NCBI GenBank assembly: GCA_964019165.1
Contig: OZ025267.1
Coordinates: 4,697,269-4,761,268 of the forward strand
Length of the DNA: 64,000 bases
Reading direction: 5' to 3'
DNA from: Mastigias papua
Lineage: Eukaryota > Cnidaria > Scyphozoa > Rhizostomeae > Mastigiidae
The notes below the pieces were generated by a model. The model did not search any database, was not told the origin of the DNA, and saw nothing but the letters and a program-made list of their open reading frames with translations. The position numbers were made by a program, and so were the translations under genes. Below are positions 26,601 to 38,796 of the stretch, piece by piece. Each line of letters opens with the position of its first letter. Position 1 is the stretch's first letter.

Positions 26601-29600
26601 CTATCATATAAAATATACTTTATTTATTGAATTACCGAACTCAGTGACGGCCACTCCAGGTATTATTCCAATACTGACAGCAATATTTCCAAATGCTAGG
26701 TACTTAATGCCAAATGCTCTCTCCCAGATGCCAGTCATTGTTGCAGAAAGTTGCAATGAGCCAGTTCCGCCAATGCCAATAGATCCTGAAAGAAGGTATG
26801 CTACTTTAAGCTTTTGTTGCAAACTGCAATATGTATAGAACATTGTTAGTATGATTATCTATAGCTAGATTGATCGATTGACTGAGCTGAGCTGTAACAA
26901 CACTATACAAAGTACGTTACCTAATAGTTTACTTATTCTAATTCAGGATGGTCCAAGTAACAAACCAATCGAGGCGATTATTAAACCAAGGTTATCTAGT
27001 GTTACAAGGCCTCTCTAAGACTATTTTGGACAGATGTCAAGTGTGTAAATCTATGTCTGAAAATGATAGTTTCTATTTCCACGCAACTAGAAACGAGTAT
27101 AAGATTAACTTTTCGTTTAACTGTGATTCTTCGGGTGTTGTGTATTTGTTTGACAGTGTGGTGTGTGGTGTTCAGTGTGTGGGTAGCACTCGCACGCCTT
27201 TTAGGCTTAGGTTTAATAATTATAAGGCGTGTTATGGTAGGTTTAGGTCAGGGTCATTAGTTCCCCAGATGGGCTTTATCAGACATTTCTCTGAGGAAGG
27301 ACATCATGGGTTCGTGGAAGACATTCTTGTCACTGTTATTGATAAACTAATTGGGAAGGATAGGACACGTGAAAGTTTCTGGCAACATAAGCTGGACACT
27401 TTCACACCCTGGAGTCTTAATGTTAAGGAAGTAGACGCATAGGATTATTATTTATTTGAGTTGGATGGTTTATTCTATATGCATTCACTATTTATTCTCC
27501 ACTTTTTATTTTATGTCATGGTTTCTATTTTTATTTAGCTATGCTTCTCTATACTATTGTTTACGTAGCCCCTTTTCTTAGTATATCTCCCTCCTCACAA
27601 TATCACCCTTTCTAGGTCATATTGGGTGTCCTTTCCATTTTATGTTACTTCACACCCGCTCTGTTCGCGCATGGCTTTCTCTCTATCCCGGTGGAACGGT
27701 AGGTATCAGCTTCTCCAACACCCTTTTCTCTCATGCTAACTATGATCTCCCTTCCTTTCAATTTTAAGTCTTATCCATTGTAAGTCCTGTTCTATTGTGT
27801 AAAGTGCTCTATGATCGTAAGTTAATTAGATATTGTTCCTTTGTTTTATGATTATATATGCGCTGTATGTACCGGGAATGTTATAACTGATGAAGGCTTG
27901 TGCCGAAACGTTCTAAAAGTTGGAGTTTTTTCTTGAGTATCTATATACATAGATATAAGGTGAAAGTTAGTTCCATATACGATTCGGGACGTTGGGGAGT
28001 GCCTGCCAGAGAGGACACTTATCCTGAGCCCCAGGCACAGTCAGGTAGGGTGGCAAGGTCCTTTCCTTCCACCTTTAACTTCCCGAGTGTTGCCACCTGG
28101 TGCCCGCTTGCTGCTGGGTGGACAGTGAGCGAGCATCCCAACTATGATCCGAGGAGTCGGCTCTAACCATCGATGTTTCGCACTGCAGTCAAGCGCTCTA
28201 TGTACTTGGCCACTCGCCCTTATAAATAGATAAATAGATAAATAAATATATGTATGTATTTGCATATATAATCTACTTTCCTATATATCAGTTAGCATTC
28301 CCCTTGAAACATACACCTTGCATTGTTTCTTCTGATATGTCATTTAATATTCTAGCCGAAATCTCATTTGAGATTCATCGTTAATTATAGTTTAGTAGTC
28401 TATTGTAAAGCATCAACATACCTCCAAGTTGAAGTGGTGGCTCCTTGATGGTAACAGTAACTGCAAAATATATTTTATTCTCTTTTCCTATTGTTAGTAC
28501 AATCTCTATTTTTGGAATTTCAATATTGCTACCAAAACTCCACTTTCCTTCATAGATTCCCCTGAGCTCAACGCCATCTGGGGTAATCTGCCCCTGAAAA
28601 ATAAGACTCCGTTCCTTCTTCTCATCTTTTGTTGCATTTTTGCTCATTTCACACAGCTGATCTCCTTTGCAATCGCTTGGGATTTTTGCCACTGCTCTGA
28701 ACACAACCCCTGAGAAAATTAGAAATTGTTAGAATCCAGTTTCAAAATTCAGGTATGAGAGAGATAAATTAGCACTTAGTTGGAACCAACAACCAGCAGG
28801 TTGAGTACAGCAGCCTGGAGCTCTTGCATATATCGTATTACTTCGAAATAGCGCCACTCGGGTTCATTCAAGAGTAGATCTTCAAGAGGGGGCGCTCATT
28901 CGAGGGAAGTGCTCATTCGAGGGGGGGGGGCTAATTTAAAAATCAGCAAAAACAGTAACTGTATAGCGACAGAATTAAACGACTTGATTCAGCACGACTG
29001 TAAATTGAGGCATTTTACGCTGAATAACTATGACTATTGCAACTTGCAATAGCAACTATTTACTGGCCAAAGGTAATATATGCAGCACACATTATGCAAA
29101 ACCAATAGAATGATAACAAGATGCATTGAAACTATATGGTAACGGCAAGAAAACATAACACACCAAAGAAAGTGCACTAAGCATAGAACCAAATGTCATG
29201 AAGGAGCAATGGAATGAAGTATCGTGTAGCAATAAAGGTGGCAGGAACTCATTGAAGAGGATGGGAGTGCTCATTCGAGAAGGGTACTCATTTAAAACAT
29301 ACACTTCTCAGGAGAGGTGCTCATTCAAGGGGGACACTCTTTCAAAGGAGGTGCTCTTTCGAGGAAATACGGTATTCATAAATGTGAGATAGTTAAGACT
29401 ATGGAATATACCTTTCTTGATCCCAACAGCTTGCAAGTTTGGATTTTCAAATGTAAGATCCTTGTTCTTGTCACTAGCATCAGTGTTACTCATTGTCAGA
29501 ACTGTGTACGGAAAAGACGTCATGTTTATTACCAATATTGTAATGTGTGATAAATAATTTACATTAGTGGTTGTCATGACTATAATTGATTTCATCATGT

Positions 29601-32600
29601 TTTTCATCACAATGCACTTCATGGACTACCATCATGATGATCGTTCCAATCACCATCATTATTATAGTCATAGCCACTATTTCATCACCATCAACATCAT
29701 CACCATTGCCATCTTCATCATGATCACCGCTAGCGTTATTGCCACCATCATCAATATCCTCATCATAATCATCATCGTCAACGTCATCATCATCATTACC
29801 ATTTCCTTGATCACCACCATCATCATCACCACCACCTTCATCATTATCACTATCATCATCATCTCTATATTCTCTTTAATCACCACCATCAGTCATGATC
29901 ATCACTATCATCACCATTTTCTATCATCACTATCATGAATCATGATCATTTTTTATCGTCATAAATCATTTATACACTAAGAGCTGCAAATGTAGAACCT
30001 ACTATTAGAAATTTTTTTGGCCTTACCAACAGTTAATTCTGTAAGCCATGTTACACCTGCCAGTTTCCTATTGAACAATTTCTCTACTATTTCATCCATT
30101 CGTATCTTTTCAATTATGATACCAACTGCCACGACAGGGGCACCAGCATCGTTAAAGAGCACGGCTTCAAATTTCACTCCATCCCATCCAAATAATATAG
30201 CCGTTCCTGATAAACTAGAGACAAGATAGAATTCTTCAACAAATTTATCATGGGTATATGGACTACAGAGCTTTCAGTAGCAAAGTGAAATACATGTTTC
30301 TTCATACATCAAGCAATTTGCCTGACTTAAACCTAGATGTTTCTGAATGTTTTGTCTCGTCAAGCCTGATGTATTTCGTTTAATGTTTCTTAAATCTGGT
30401 GTAAAATTCTTCAGCTTTCAAAGTCGCACAAGGAATTTAATGTTTCAAGTGATTTCAGGAAGTTAACATCCATTGTTGCAGCATGTAAAAAACTACTTAT
30501 CTTACAATATGAACTGTCAAATTTACTTTTGAACTTCATCCTACTTGTGTTTCTTTACTGTTTCGTTATTCCAATCTGATGTCATCCTTGTGTTTCTTAT
30601 ATGCTTGTTTCTTATTTGAAAATTATGTAGTAGATGTATAGATGGTCAGTTTTCAGAGAAAAGTAACATACCTCTAATGATTCTCTTATCACTGCTGTAT
30701 GGAACTTGTAATACTGAGTGATACAGTGCAATTCAACATTACGTTACTCCTGATAAGCTGTTCAAATTTTCAAATTGTTCAGTATGCGAGGAATATGTCA
30801 GTATCAGTTATGCACGAAGGATCGGAAATGTTTTAACATACGGAAGGTAACTTTTCCGTCCGACACTCATTAGAGTATGAAACATCGGACAAACGGAGTT
30901 CGCTTTTTGCCTTGGATGCTTACACTAAACAAGGAGTGAGTGGTCGCCTATTGGCAAAATGATGTAGCCAGTCAGGCGTAACAGTCCTCCTGTCATTTGC
31001 ATCATGTGCATTTAGTTATATTTTGATTCACCTTTCGGTTGTCATCCGACGTTTCATAACTTCAAGAACATCTGAAGTCAAATATACTTTCGGCACGCTA
31101 AACGAATGTTTCAACTCTTTCTTGCAATAGGGGTTTACTGTAGAGTTGCCAGACTTTTTCAATGCGTGAGTACGTAGGTGACTACGTAAAAAATAACTAA
31201 TTACAGTTTATTAATCTTTCTCTGCTCCATCCTCACGGTTATTTCTTCTTTGACTAATTAATATCAGTCAAAGTTACTTTGCCAATGTAGATGCGTATAG
31301 AATGGATACCTCTACCATGCCTATCTTCTACCGATTACTGTTCGATTTTACAATAAACATTATATAGAAATATACATTGCTAATGCTTGTCACCGAATCA
31401 ACTTCTAAGAATATGCTCATTTTACAATGATTGGAATGTCTAATCCAAGACAGTGTATAGTGAGTGGTGACTGAGTTGTCTTTTGCAGCTATGAAGTGTT
31501 GTGCAAAAAAGCGTACCCACAAAGTTCATTTCTATATTGTTCTCTTTCTGACTGTCGAGGTTTTGAGTTACCACTGGGAGTTAATGACTCAGGGTAGATA
31601 AAAATACTTGAAAACTTTTCTTGCTCACAGTTAGTGATTTAATGATACCCCTACTAAATGGTAGTGTTCTTAACATCAAACAGAAACAGTTAGATAATAC
31701 TTATCTTAACCTTTATTGTGTAAAACACAGCTTTTAACTTAGATAGTAACACTTGGCAGACAATAGAGGAGAGAGAAGTTTTGCTTTAGAACCTTATTAC
31801 GTCAGTATTGTCTATTCTATGAACTATGGGTAGGGTTTTCACAAAAATTGGTCAATAGATGGTAAAGGAAGCTCCATGTTGGAATTATTGTTGGTCATGA
31901 TCTCTTCTTAAACATTTCAGAAAATTGTAAAGGAAGAAGTCATATCAAATCACCTTGTAAATAGGAAGATCAGAATTGTTATGAAGAAAAAAGTCACATC
32001 AAACGTGTTTGTAAATAAGAGAGCCATGTCGGTTTGAGGAAAGTTGTAGGTGAAAAAGTGAAATCAAATCCGAATGTAAATAGGAGAATCAAAATTTCAG
32101 CATGACATATTCTCACTTACCTGATATAAAATTGGTTGCCAAACTTTGCTTTCAACTTCACATCTTTCATTCCGAAATCCGCAAAGTTAAGTTTCTTCAT
32201 AGTTTCTTCACTTAAATATTTCGCACCAAGTGCTCGAATGAGTTGACCAGTACTTATCATACTGATTGATCCTTCAAATTCATACGCATCTCCTTTCTTC
32301 GATAGCTTTGTAGTGAGTATTATGTCTTCGAATAACGTTTGGGATGAAGTAAACGAGAAGTCGAAAGGACTGTCTTCTCCCTTTCGACTTATTTTGAAAG
32401 AGATATTATATAGAGATAAAACATTTCCGAGCTTAAATGGACCATCAACATCTCCTTCTATACTAAATGCCATTGTCTTGTAGTCGAAAGAGAAACTTGT
32501 GATTTTAATCATAGGAGGTCCATCTGATGGCTGTAGCCATTTTGGCAGAAGCTCTTTTAGTTTAGGGGCAAGGCCTTTAAGAATTTGCAACATGTCAGAT

Positions 32601-34226
32601 TTGAAATCATCTGAAAATGTTATTGTTACTCCATCTTTGTCGATAGTTATTATCACATAGACTGATGCAGGGAAGCTCTCAGGCTTCAAATCTGCTGCCA
32701 GCTTTTTAAACACTTCTCTGACCGGCACTTCCAAATATATTTTGATTCCTTTTTCTATGGTTTTGTCACCCTTGATTATTCCACTAATTGCTTTCGAGAG
32801 CTCTTCATTCTTGATTACCGTGAAATCATCATTTGACACTGCAAGTGCCATGTTGAGCTGCAGTGCGTTAATGAAAGGAACCTTCGTGAAATCTTTTCCT
32901 GTAAGCTTTGTCAATAGGGTAGCTAGAGAGAACATATCTATTTTTGCAAGAGCGGCAGCCTTATAATCAGTGTCTAAAGGCTTTTGAATGATAACATAGA
33001 ATACAGAGCTCTCGAAAGTTGTACTTTGTGGGCTTCCACGAGCAACCATTTCAAAGAAACCTTTTGGATCGTAGTAGCCTGAGAATTCCACATTCTTAAT
33101 AACAATATCAGTTACTTTTGCAGCGACTTTGCTATCTGCCTCTTTAGGTGCTAATTCCTTCTTGGAGAAAATTTCAACGATGCTGGGAACCTTGATCTCA
33201 TCAATCTTAAAGGAGAACGTGACAAAAGTTTCTTTAGCCTTCTTCTTCACTGTGATTTTGACTTTCTTTTTACCTATTGTCACTTCCGCTGATATGTCTA
33301 ACTCAACTAGCTCCCAATCCACAGCCCCTGTATTGTAGTTAATCTTGAGTCCCATTTCAACACCTTCCATTGAGAATTTTCCTGGAACAAGGTCAAGTTT
33401 TTCCTTTGCGATTGCTTTAAAGCTGATCGTTGTCTCACATTTATCGATCTCAAATGACTTAAGATCAAACTTTTCTGGAAGTATGAATGTGTTTGATTCC
33501 TTTCCAAGATTATTCTTGGGCATTAAATGATTAAGGATGCTAGCCAAAGGGAGTTTTCCTCCACACGTGTCTGGCGATGGTGTAAACGTGTACTTACATT
33601 TCTGGTCAAACGCCAGCTTGACCTTACATTCACCTATTTGAAATTCAACTCCACTTTCTTTGCTGCTTATAATGACTTTTAGGTCTGGTAATGCTGCAAC
33701 CTTACCTAGAAGAATAATTGGGTTTAAATGAACTGTATTTTCAATAAGCTGTAACTGTTAATTTACATACACTGGTAGTGAAGCTTAGCCCAGTTGGACA
33801 TATAGTCAATAAGAAACTCTGTCGCATGGGCAAAGTGAAAGTTTGCCATCACTGCAAATGGAAGCATAATTGGTCTCTGAAGCAGAATTTATCTGCATAC
33901 TCATGTGCGTCCCAGCGTGGAAATATATGTTGATGACTTCTTTGCAAGCTTGACTTGATGGTGTATAGGATCAGTTGCAATGAAGTGCCATATGAGACCT
34001 AGCGTTTGATCAGGGTTTTCGACTCATTTGTCTTGCCGATAGATTCAGAATATAAGATACCTCTCTTCACTGCATAATCGTACAGCGGGTTTTCCCTCTG
34101 GGTGTTGTAATGGAGGCGATGATGGTGATGATGGCGATATCTTCTAGCATCACTTGGAGCTGAAAGGAGCAGTATCGCTCCCACGGTCAAAATGACGATC
34201 ACTTTCGTCGGGATAACGCTCAGCAT
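16341..34226 (-). CDS. Gene A: large secreted protein of unknown family, 15 coding exons, about 1651 aa
   Basis: Coding exons in transcript order: 34061-34226, 32121-33705, 30027-30214, 29412-29501, 28422-28709, 26636-26785, 25704-26036, 24093-24505, 22109-22379, 20122-20303, 19291-19996, 18186-18359, 17317-17385, 16897-17120, 16341-16457. They sum to 4956 bases, exactly 1652 codons with TAA, and every AG/GT junction keeps frame. Residues 1-27 form a signal peptide, 28-55 are His-rich and basic and end in Lys-Arg, about 56-1071 alternate short hydrophobic and charged strands, 1072-1161 look coiled-coil, 1162-1222 hold six Cys, and 1223-1651 are mostly helical. I do not recognise the family. 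A secreted or matrix role is inferred only from the signal peptide and disulphide-type Cys. Gene B matches exon by exon, which is the main evidence that this is a real gene. The start ATG lies 18 bases inside its exon, so a 5' UTR exon exists upstream. Confidence 0.92.
20122..20303 (-). CDS. Gene A exon 10: compact six-cysteine module
   Basis: Sixty-one residues with cysteine spacing C-x9-C-x10-C-x5-C-x8-C-x3-C, Gly-rich at the start (ECIGGPEW) and helical at the end (KAEAKQLGLE). Gene B has the same pattern with x9 instead of x10 in the second loop. The even count and conserved spacing suggest three disulphides, which fits secretion. I do not match it to a named domain. Confidence 0.85.
20576..21925. 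repeat. GAT-rich tracts with two direct copies of a ~310-bp element, gene A intron 9
   Basis: Two direct repeats of about 310 bases (20693-21008 and 21475-21781) start GGCTAGCCCATGGTTGG and end near GGCGTAC..GACAGA. They share words such as GTAACAGAGTGGATTGAGTG and differ at scattered bases. Each is followed by a GAT/GATAAT tract (21005-21476 and 21780-21925), and another precedes the first copy (20576-20692). This is the look of a SINE-like element with a GAT-type tail, or of a macrosatellite. Gene B's matching intron has the GAT tract but no copy of the unit. Confidence 0.75.
22109..22379 (-). CDS. Gene A exon 9: charged coiled-coil-like module
   Basis: Ninety residues rich in Lys, Glu and Ala with heptad-like spacing (KEVKNTLEESGKEANKAMGE, EVQEFKDKLRKKGKAVSEAK), flanked by Cys at both ends (SACIKTG and EKCIEECST). 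It links the strand-rich N-terminal two thirds to the six-Cys exon. Gene B keeps the same length and pattern. Confidence 0.88.
22440..24092. repeat. Gene A intron 8, ending in a (TGAT)n tract
   Basis: No gene is visible in this 1.7 kb intron. From about 23818 to 24052 it holds imperfect TGAT/TGAC tetranucleotide repeats immediately before exon 8. Gene B intron 8 has a similar tract at the same place (about 53140-53465), so the tract predates the duplication. Confidence 0.8.
24537..24618. repeat. 82-bp loopless inverted repeat in gene A intron 7
   Basis: Left arm 24537-24577 and right arm 24578-24618 are 41 bases each, meet at ACTAGT with no loop, and pair with only two mismatches. Each outer end reads CACTACAGCACG when read inward. 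Gene B intron 7 lacks it, so it inserted in A or was lost in B. It resembles a very small MITE or a foldback remnant; no target-site duplication is clear. Confidence 0.85.
27020..27925 (+). mobile_element. Penelope-like retroelement 3' remnant with GIY-YIG endonuclease
   Basis: An open frame ending with TAG at 27440-27442 carries the Penelope-type endonuclease: a Cys pair (DRCQVCKSM), then VVYLFDSVVCGVQCVGSTR followed by RLRFNNYKA, an FIRHFSEEGHH segment and RESFWQHKLDTFTPWSLN. No reverse transcriptase precedes it, so the copy is 5' truncated. It sits in gene A intron 5, antisense to the gene. Gene B shares the intron sequence up to the point matching about 27020, then differs, which places the left boundary there. 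The 3' end is near 27885-27925, where a hammerhead-like core occurs. Other GIY-YIG proteins are possible, but the RESFW and GST..RLRFNN words fit Penelope best. Confidence 0.87.
27965..28220 (-). mobile_element. tRNA-derived SINE-like element in gene A intron 5
   Basis: Read on the minus strand it starts with a tRNA-like head at 28220-28150: GGGCGAGTGGCCAAGT, then AGAGCGCTTGACTGCAG, close to the anticodon arm of tRNA-Cys, and a B box-like GGTTAGAGCC. An unrelated body of about 190 bases follows down to about 27965. The stems are imperfect, so this is not a working tRNA gene. It lies directly after the Penelope remnant. Confidence 0.55.
29560..29945. repeat. Imperfect CAT/ATC trinucleotide tract, gene A intron 3
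   Basis: About 390 bases of degenerate CATCAT and ATCACC repeats between exons 3 and 4. Gene B intron 3 has a shorter related tract at about 58165-58290. Frames through it are composition artefacts. Confidence 0.85.
30215..32120. other. Gene A intron 2, no recognisable feature
   Basis: This 1.9 kb intron holds no open frame, known repeat or RNA gene that I can support. A pair of similar 50-60 base stretches at about 31920-32060 (words such as AAGTCACATCAAA and TAAATAGGA) is a weak local repeat. Confidence 0.6.
32121..33705 (-). CDS. Gene A giant exon 2 (about 528 aa of strand-rich sequence)
   Basis: A single 1585-base exon covers residues about 56-584 and has exactly the same length in gene B. 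It begins with a Cys-containing segment (IGECKVKL, KCKYTFTPSPDTCGGKLPLA), then runs of alternating hydrophobic and charged residues such as FKIDEIKVPSIVEIFSKKE and FSMEGVEMGLKINY. It ends FGNQFYI with a split Arg/Ser codon. Typical exons in this gene are 70-700 bases, so this one is unusually long. No catalytic motif is visible. Confidence 0.9.
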
Positions 34227-34244
34227 GCTTGTTTTGTAACCAAC
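34061..34244 (-). CDS. Gene A first coding exon: signal peptide and His-rich propeptide-like stretch
   Basis: Acceptor at TTTCAG (34245-34250), ATG at 34226, donor AAGAGAG/GTATCT. Residues 8-23 are hydrophobic (KVIVILTVGAILLLSA), with likely cleavage near residue 27. Then come RR, five His in a row, and NPLYDYAVKR. The Lys-Arg at residues 54-55 falls exactly at the exon boundary and is followed by Gly, so a proprotein convertase could release this segment. Gene B has the same length and the same YDYAVKR end although the rest has diverged, which argues the Lys-Arg is selected. Confidence 0.88.
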
Positions 34245-36036
34245 CTGAAAGTACAATAATTACTGTATTTTGCTTGTACACTTTTCAAAGGGGTATTTTT
34301 CCCCGACTTTGAGTCATTTTACCCCTACTTTGAGTCTTATTGCCATGAAAAGACAGATAGGACTGCTACGTTATGTTGGTACCAGTGGTAGGTAGGCTTT
34401 TGTCCTATGATCAATGGTTGGTGTTCAGTAGAGTGGTAGCTAATAGGATATGCTGTGCCCAGGTCGCTACCTTAAGGAATCTGAATATCCATTAGGTAGA
34501 CCGCTAGACGAACAAAGTTGAGGGCAGCAAGTTGACGTCAAAAATCTAGAGTCATGAGCTCGAATCCCACTCGAGTCAATTATTTTCTCCCAATTTCACT
34601 TAAGCGTTCATAGTCTATAAGAAAAGCGTGTGGTTGAAGTAACGGGTTGGAGACAAGCTGTTTGTCGCAGCAATTTTGCCACTTAATCGTGAAAGGGTCG
34701 TGCTATCGTTTCTGTTATATGATTATCAAGGGCCGTGATGTGGTTACAATGTTCATTAAACTACTGGCCTCTAGTTATCACATGTTGTTTATTGTATCAA
34801 TGCCCGTTGAAGACTTGTGAATGGATAGGCAGGATCAGGACTGGGCAGAACGACTCGAGAGTTTACATGTACTGTCAATTATTAATGAGGTTCTTTGGCT
34901 ATTTTAAACTATAGGCTATACAATGTATTTGAGCTGAAGTGCCAGGAATTTTTTGGCATATAGAGCTAGTCTAGTGTGTTTAAGTAGAGTTTTTCAGCAA
35001 TTTCATAATCATTAGATTATTTCGCGTTGGGTTTTCTTTACTATGTTTAATAGCAGAGCAGTACTCTTCCGTTAATACTAATCATAATTTCGAATACTTT
35101 TAAATTTAGGATTGGCCAACCCGCTAAATACATAATCTAAAGACTAGTTTGCTTTATGTCGATTGTTTTTTAATGGGTAGGTATAGGGTACAACATTTGA
35201 GACAAAGACCACGGCTGTATTGCTATTTCTTCTCTTCACGTATAGTGCGGGCTTACACATCCGTGGAATATTTGAATCGCAATATATTGTAATCTTACCA
35301 GCTATCAAAATCCTGGTCTATAACCCGAAAAGCTAATGCTTATAAGCATGCCAGGAAAAGAGTCACAAACAAGTATGTAGAACTATTTACACTTAGCCCG
35401 GATCACTGAGAACACCTATCAATTTAGGTGTAGTCATCAATTTTTAAAGCTTTTCCTCCTAGCAGATGCATACGAAAATACGTTCAAATATAGCTTCCTG
35501 AATGTCTTACAGTTTCAACCAAATATACACTGACTAGGATGGCTGTTTGTCAGCTCAAGGCTTATATGCACTGGTCTGACCACGGATCTGTAGATAACCG
35601 CTCTAGTGAGAGGTAGTTGTACATAAAAAAACATTTCTACAGCTACCTGATATAGTTTGACATTCTCTAGATATATCGAAACCAGTACAAAATGTCATTC
35701 AAATGTGCATACGTATAATCCTTACCTTCACCAGAGAGCTTCTACTCCATCCACAGAAATTCAATCTTGAAGGTCAATGATTCCTCGCATAGGCGGCCCG
35801 ACAATGTTAACTTGCCGTCGTTACCCGCAAATATCTGGCCCCAAGAAAAGTGAATCAGGTCAATAGAGTGAGATGCGTTCAAGTCACATGGACATGTGGC
35901 AAACAGGATGGTTTCTGTACTCTAGGCATTTAAAAATATTTTTGCTACAGCAGTTTGTAGGGTATCATAATGAAATACATAGGCATCGAGTAATTATTAA
36001 CAACATTAGCAGTCACAACTAGGATTCTGGGCAAAA

Positions 36037-36044
36037 CTTTTATA
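36037..36044 (-). promoter_or_regulatory. Possible TATA box for gene A
   Basis: TATAAAAG on the minus strand, about 1.8 kb upstream of the coding start, lies above a plausible 5' UTR exon donor at 35726. A TATA match in AT-rich DNA is weak evidence by itself. Confidence 0.15.
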
Positions 36045-36699
36045 CTATATAATTAACAAATATGCAAAAGACAAATTTTATCCCATCCTGTGTCATTAAA
36101 GAGAGTTTCCGGTTAGTTTGCTTTGAGTTGTACAGTTTGTTAACACCATAATTGATTGTTACTTGCTTAAGGGTACTAATGCAGGTTGACGTGAAGCAAC
36201 TTATAAACTCGTTGTGTATTCCTTTTAGAGTTTTTGTCTACGATATATATAGAAATTGTCAGTGGGTATATGGGTCTTGACTTTCTTCAATGAGATTATA
36301 TCTAGGTAACGCTATAAGAAGAAGTTTGCGTCCAATTTGGAAGATACCCAACTCCAAGGTGGTGGTGCTTTATGAATGCAGAGAAGCCTGTGCGAATTTT
36401 TATCGAGGTAACTTGATCATGATCTTCAACTGTGCCTAAAAACTTGGCGTGATAAAAAATTGTACTTGTTTCGGAAAGTGAGTCGTTTTCGATGTTATCT
36501 TGCTTATAGGTAAATGCTGTTTCGAATAACAATTATGACGATGATAGTTCATTTATCTAAAGTTGGCAGGAAGCATAGTTTATTAGAAAACTAGTGAAAT
36601 TTAAGTGACTAATTTCAATTTACAGTCACAATATCCACTTCCTTCTACATGACTACTTAATTTTCTACTGAGCGGTAATATCCTTAAAATGCTTTGATA

Positions 36700-37030
36700 T
36701 TCAATCTAAAATTATTCTTAAGTTTTTGTAAATTTCAGCGAATTTAGGCATCAGTTCTCGTATAGACTATATTCATATAATAACAAGCGTGCAACAAACA
36801 ATCCCCTAAGAGCTGCTGAGTCGCAACGTATCATGATGACTTTCAGACCGGGTAAGTGAAGCTCACATTCGTTTTGCTTCCTAAAGAAAACTCAAATTAT
36901 CACATAGTCTAAAACTTGATGAAACTCGGGCCTTGCATTATTATTAACTTATTCTTTGATTTCAGCGAACTTGAGCCTTGTTATTCCTATAGACTATATT
37001 CTTAAAAAGCTGTATTACAGTGTATTGATA
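36700..37030. repeat. Dispersed repeat, copy 1
   Basis: Shares a long diverged match in the same orientation with 45290-45610. Common words include TTTCCTAAAGAAAACTCAAA in the second copy against CTTCCTAAAGAAAACTCAAA here, CTTGATGAAACTCG and ATAGACTATATTCTTA. Each copy also contains an internal partial duplication around TTTCAGCGA. The class is unknown. Confidence 0.65.
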
Positions 37031-37823
37031 TTAATATTTACACCGTACAAATATTACAGTGACATTGATATTAATATTTACATTTTTCTCACTTCCAATA
37101 TGTGATCAAGTGTTTTTAAGCTATTCTGATTTAATGCTGTCTGGCTGACTGTTCAAGAATGTACTGCCTCTGAAAAATAATTAACTTTGTACATATGATG
37201 ACTTTTTAGCTTCTGACATTCCGAGGAGTTTTTTGATTGCTAGATCTTAATTGGTTTCTTTAGTTGTGAATAGCTCTGAAAATATCGAAGGCCTAACATA
37301 GCTGATACATACGTAAACTTCAACGATTAGTTTCTGTATGGTTTTAAAAAGGATATATGTTTCTCACCTAATATAATTAATGGTTCTTAAAATGCAGATA
37401 TAATTTCCCCTTAGACAGCCCTCATGGTGTGCTTATGTAGTCAGTTTATTATCAGCTGTTTAGACAACAAACTTTCATATCAGTTGACAATAGTTAAGGA
37501 ATGGCATTATGAAAGTATTGTGTATCGTATATGACTCACTTATGGGTTTGTAGATACCCAACGATACGAGAAAAGGCCTATACTTTTTGGGTTTACCTTT
37601 TTGCAAATAGGATTCAACATGTTTTTGAAATTGTACCTTAGAGTTAATAGCTATTCTAAGAAGTATACCCTCTTCTATTGCTGTTATATGTTGGCCATTA
37701 CGTTCAGTACTAAAATTTTCATATATTTTCAAAGCCTATGAAGATAATTTACAACTTGGTATCTGAATGCATTCTGGCCAGAACTTTAAAATTCCTTGTT
37801 TTCAAGATCTGTTAGAAAAATAA

Positions 37824-38796
<973 letters not shown>

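Noticed and set aside
27063..27260. Second plus-strand frame inside the Penelope region
   Set aside because: Overlaps the GIY-YIG frame in another register and shows no domain.
37475..37732. Minus-strand 85-codon frame
   Set aside because: No motif, no splice context, and AT-rich surroundings; most likely chance.
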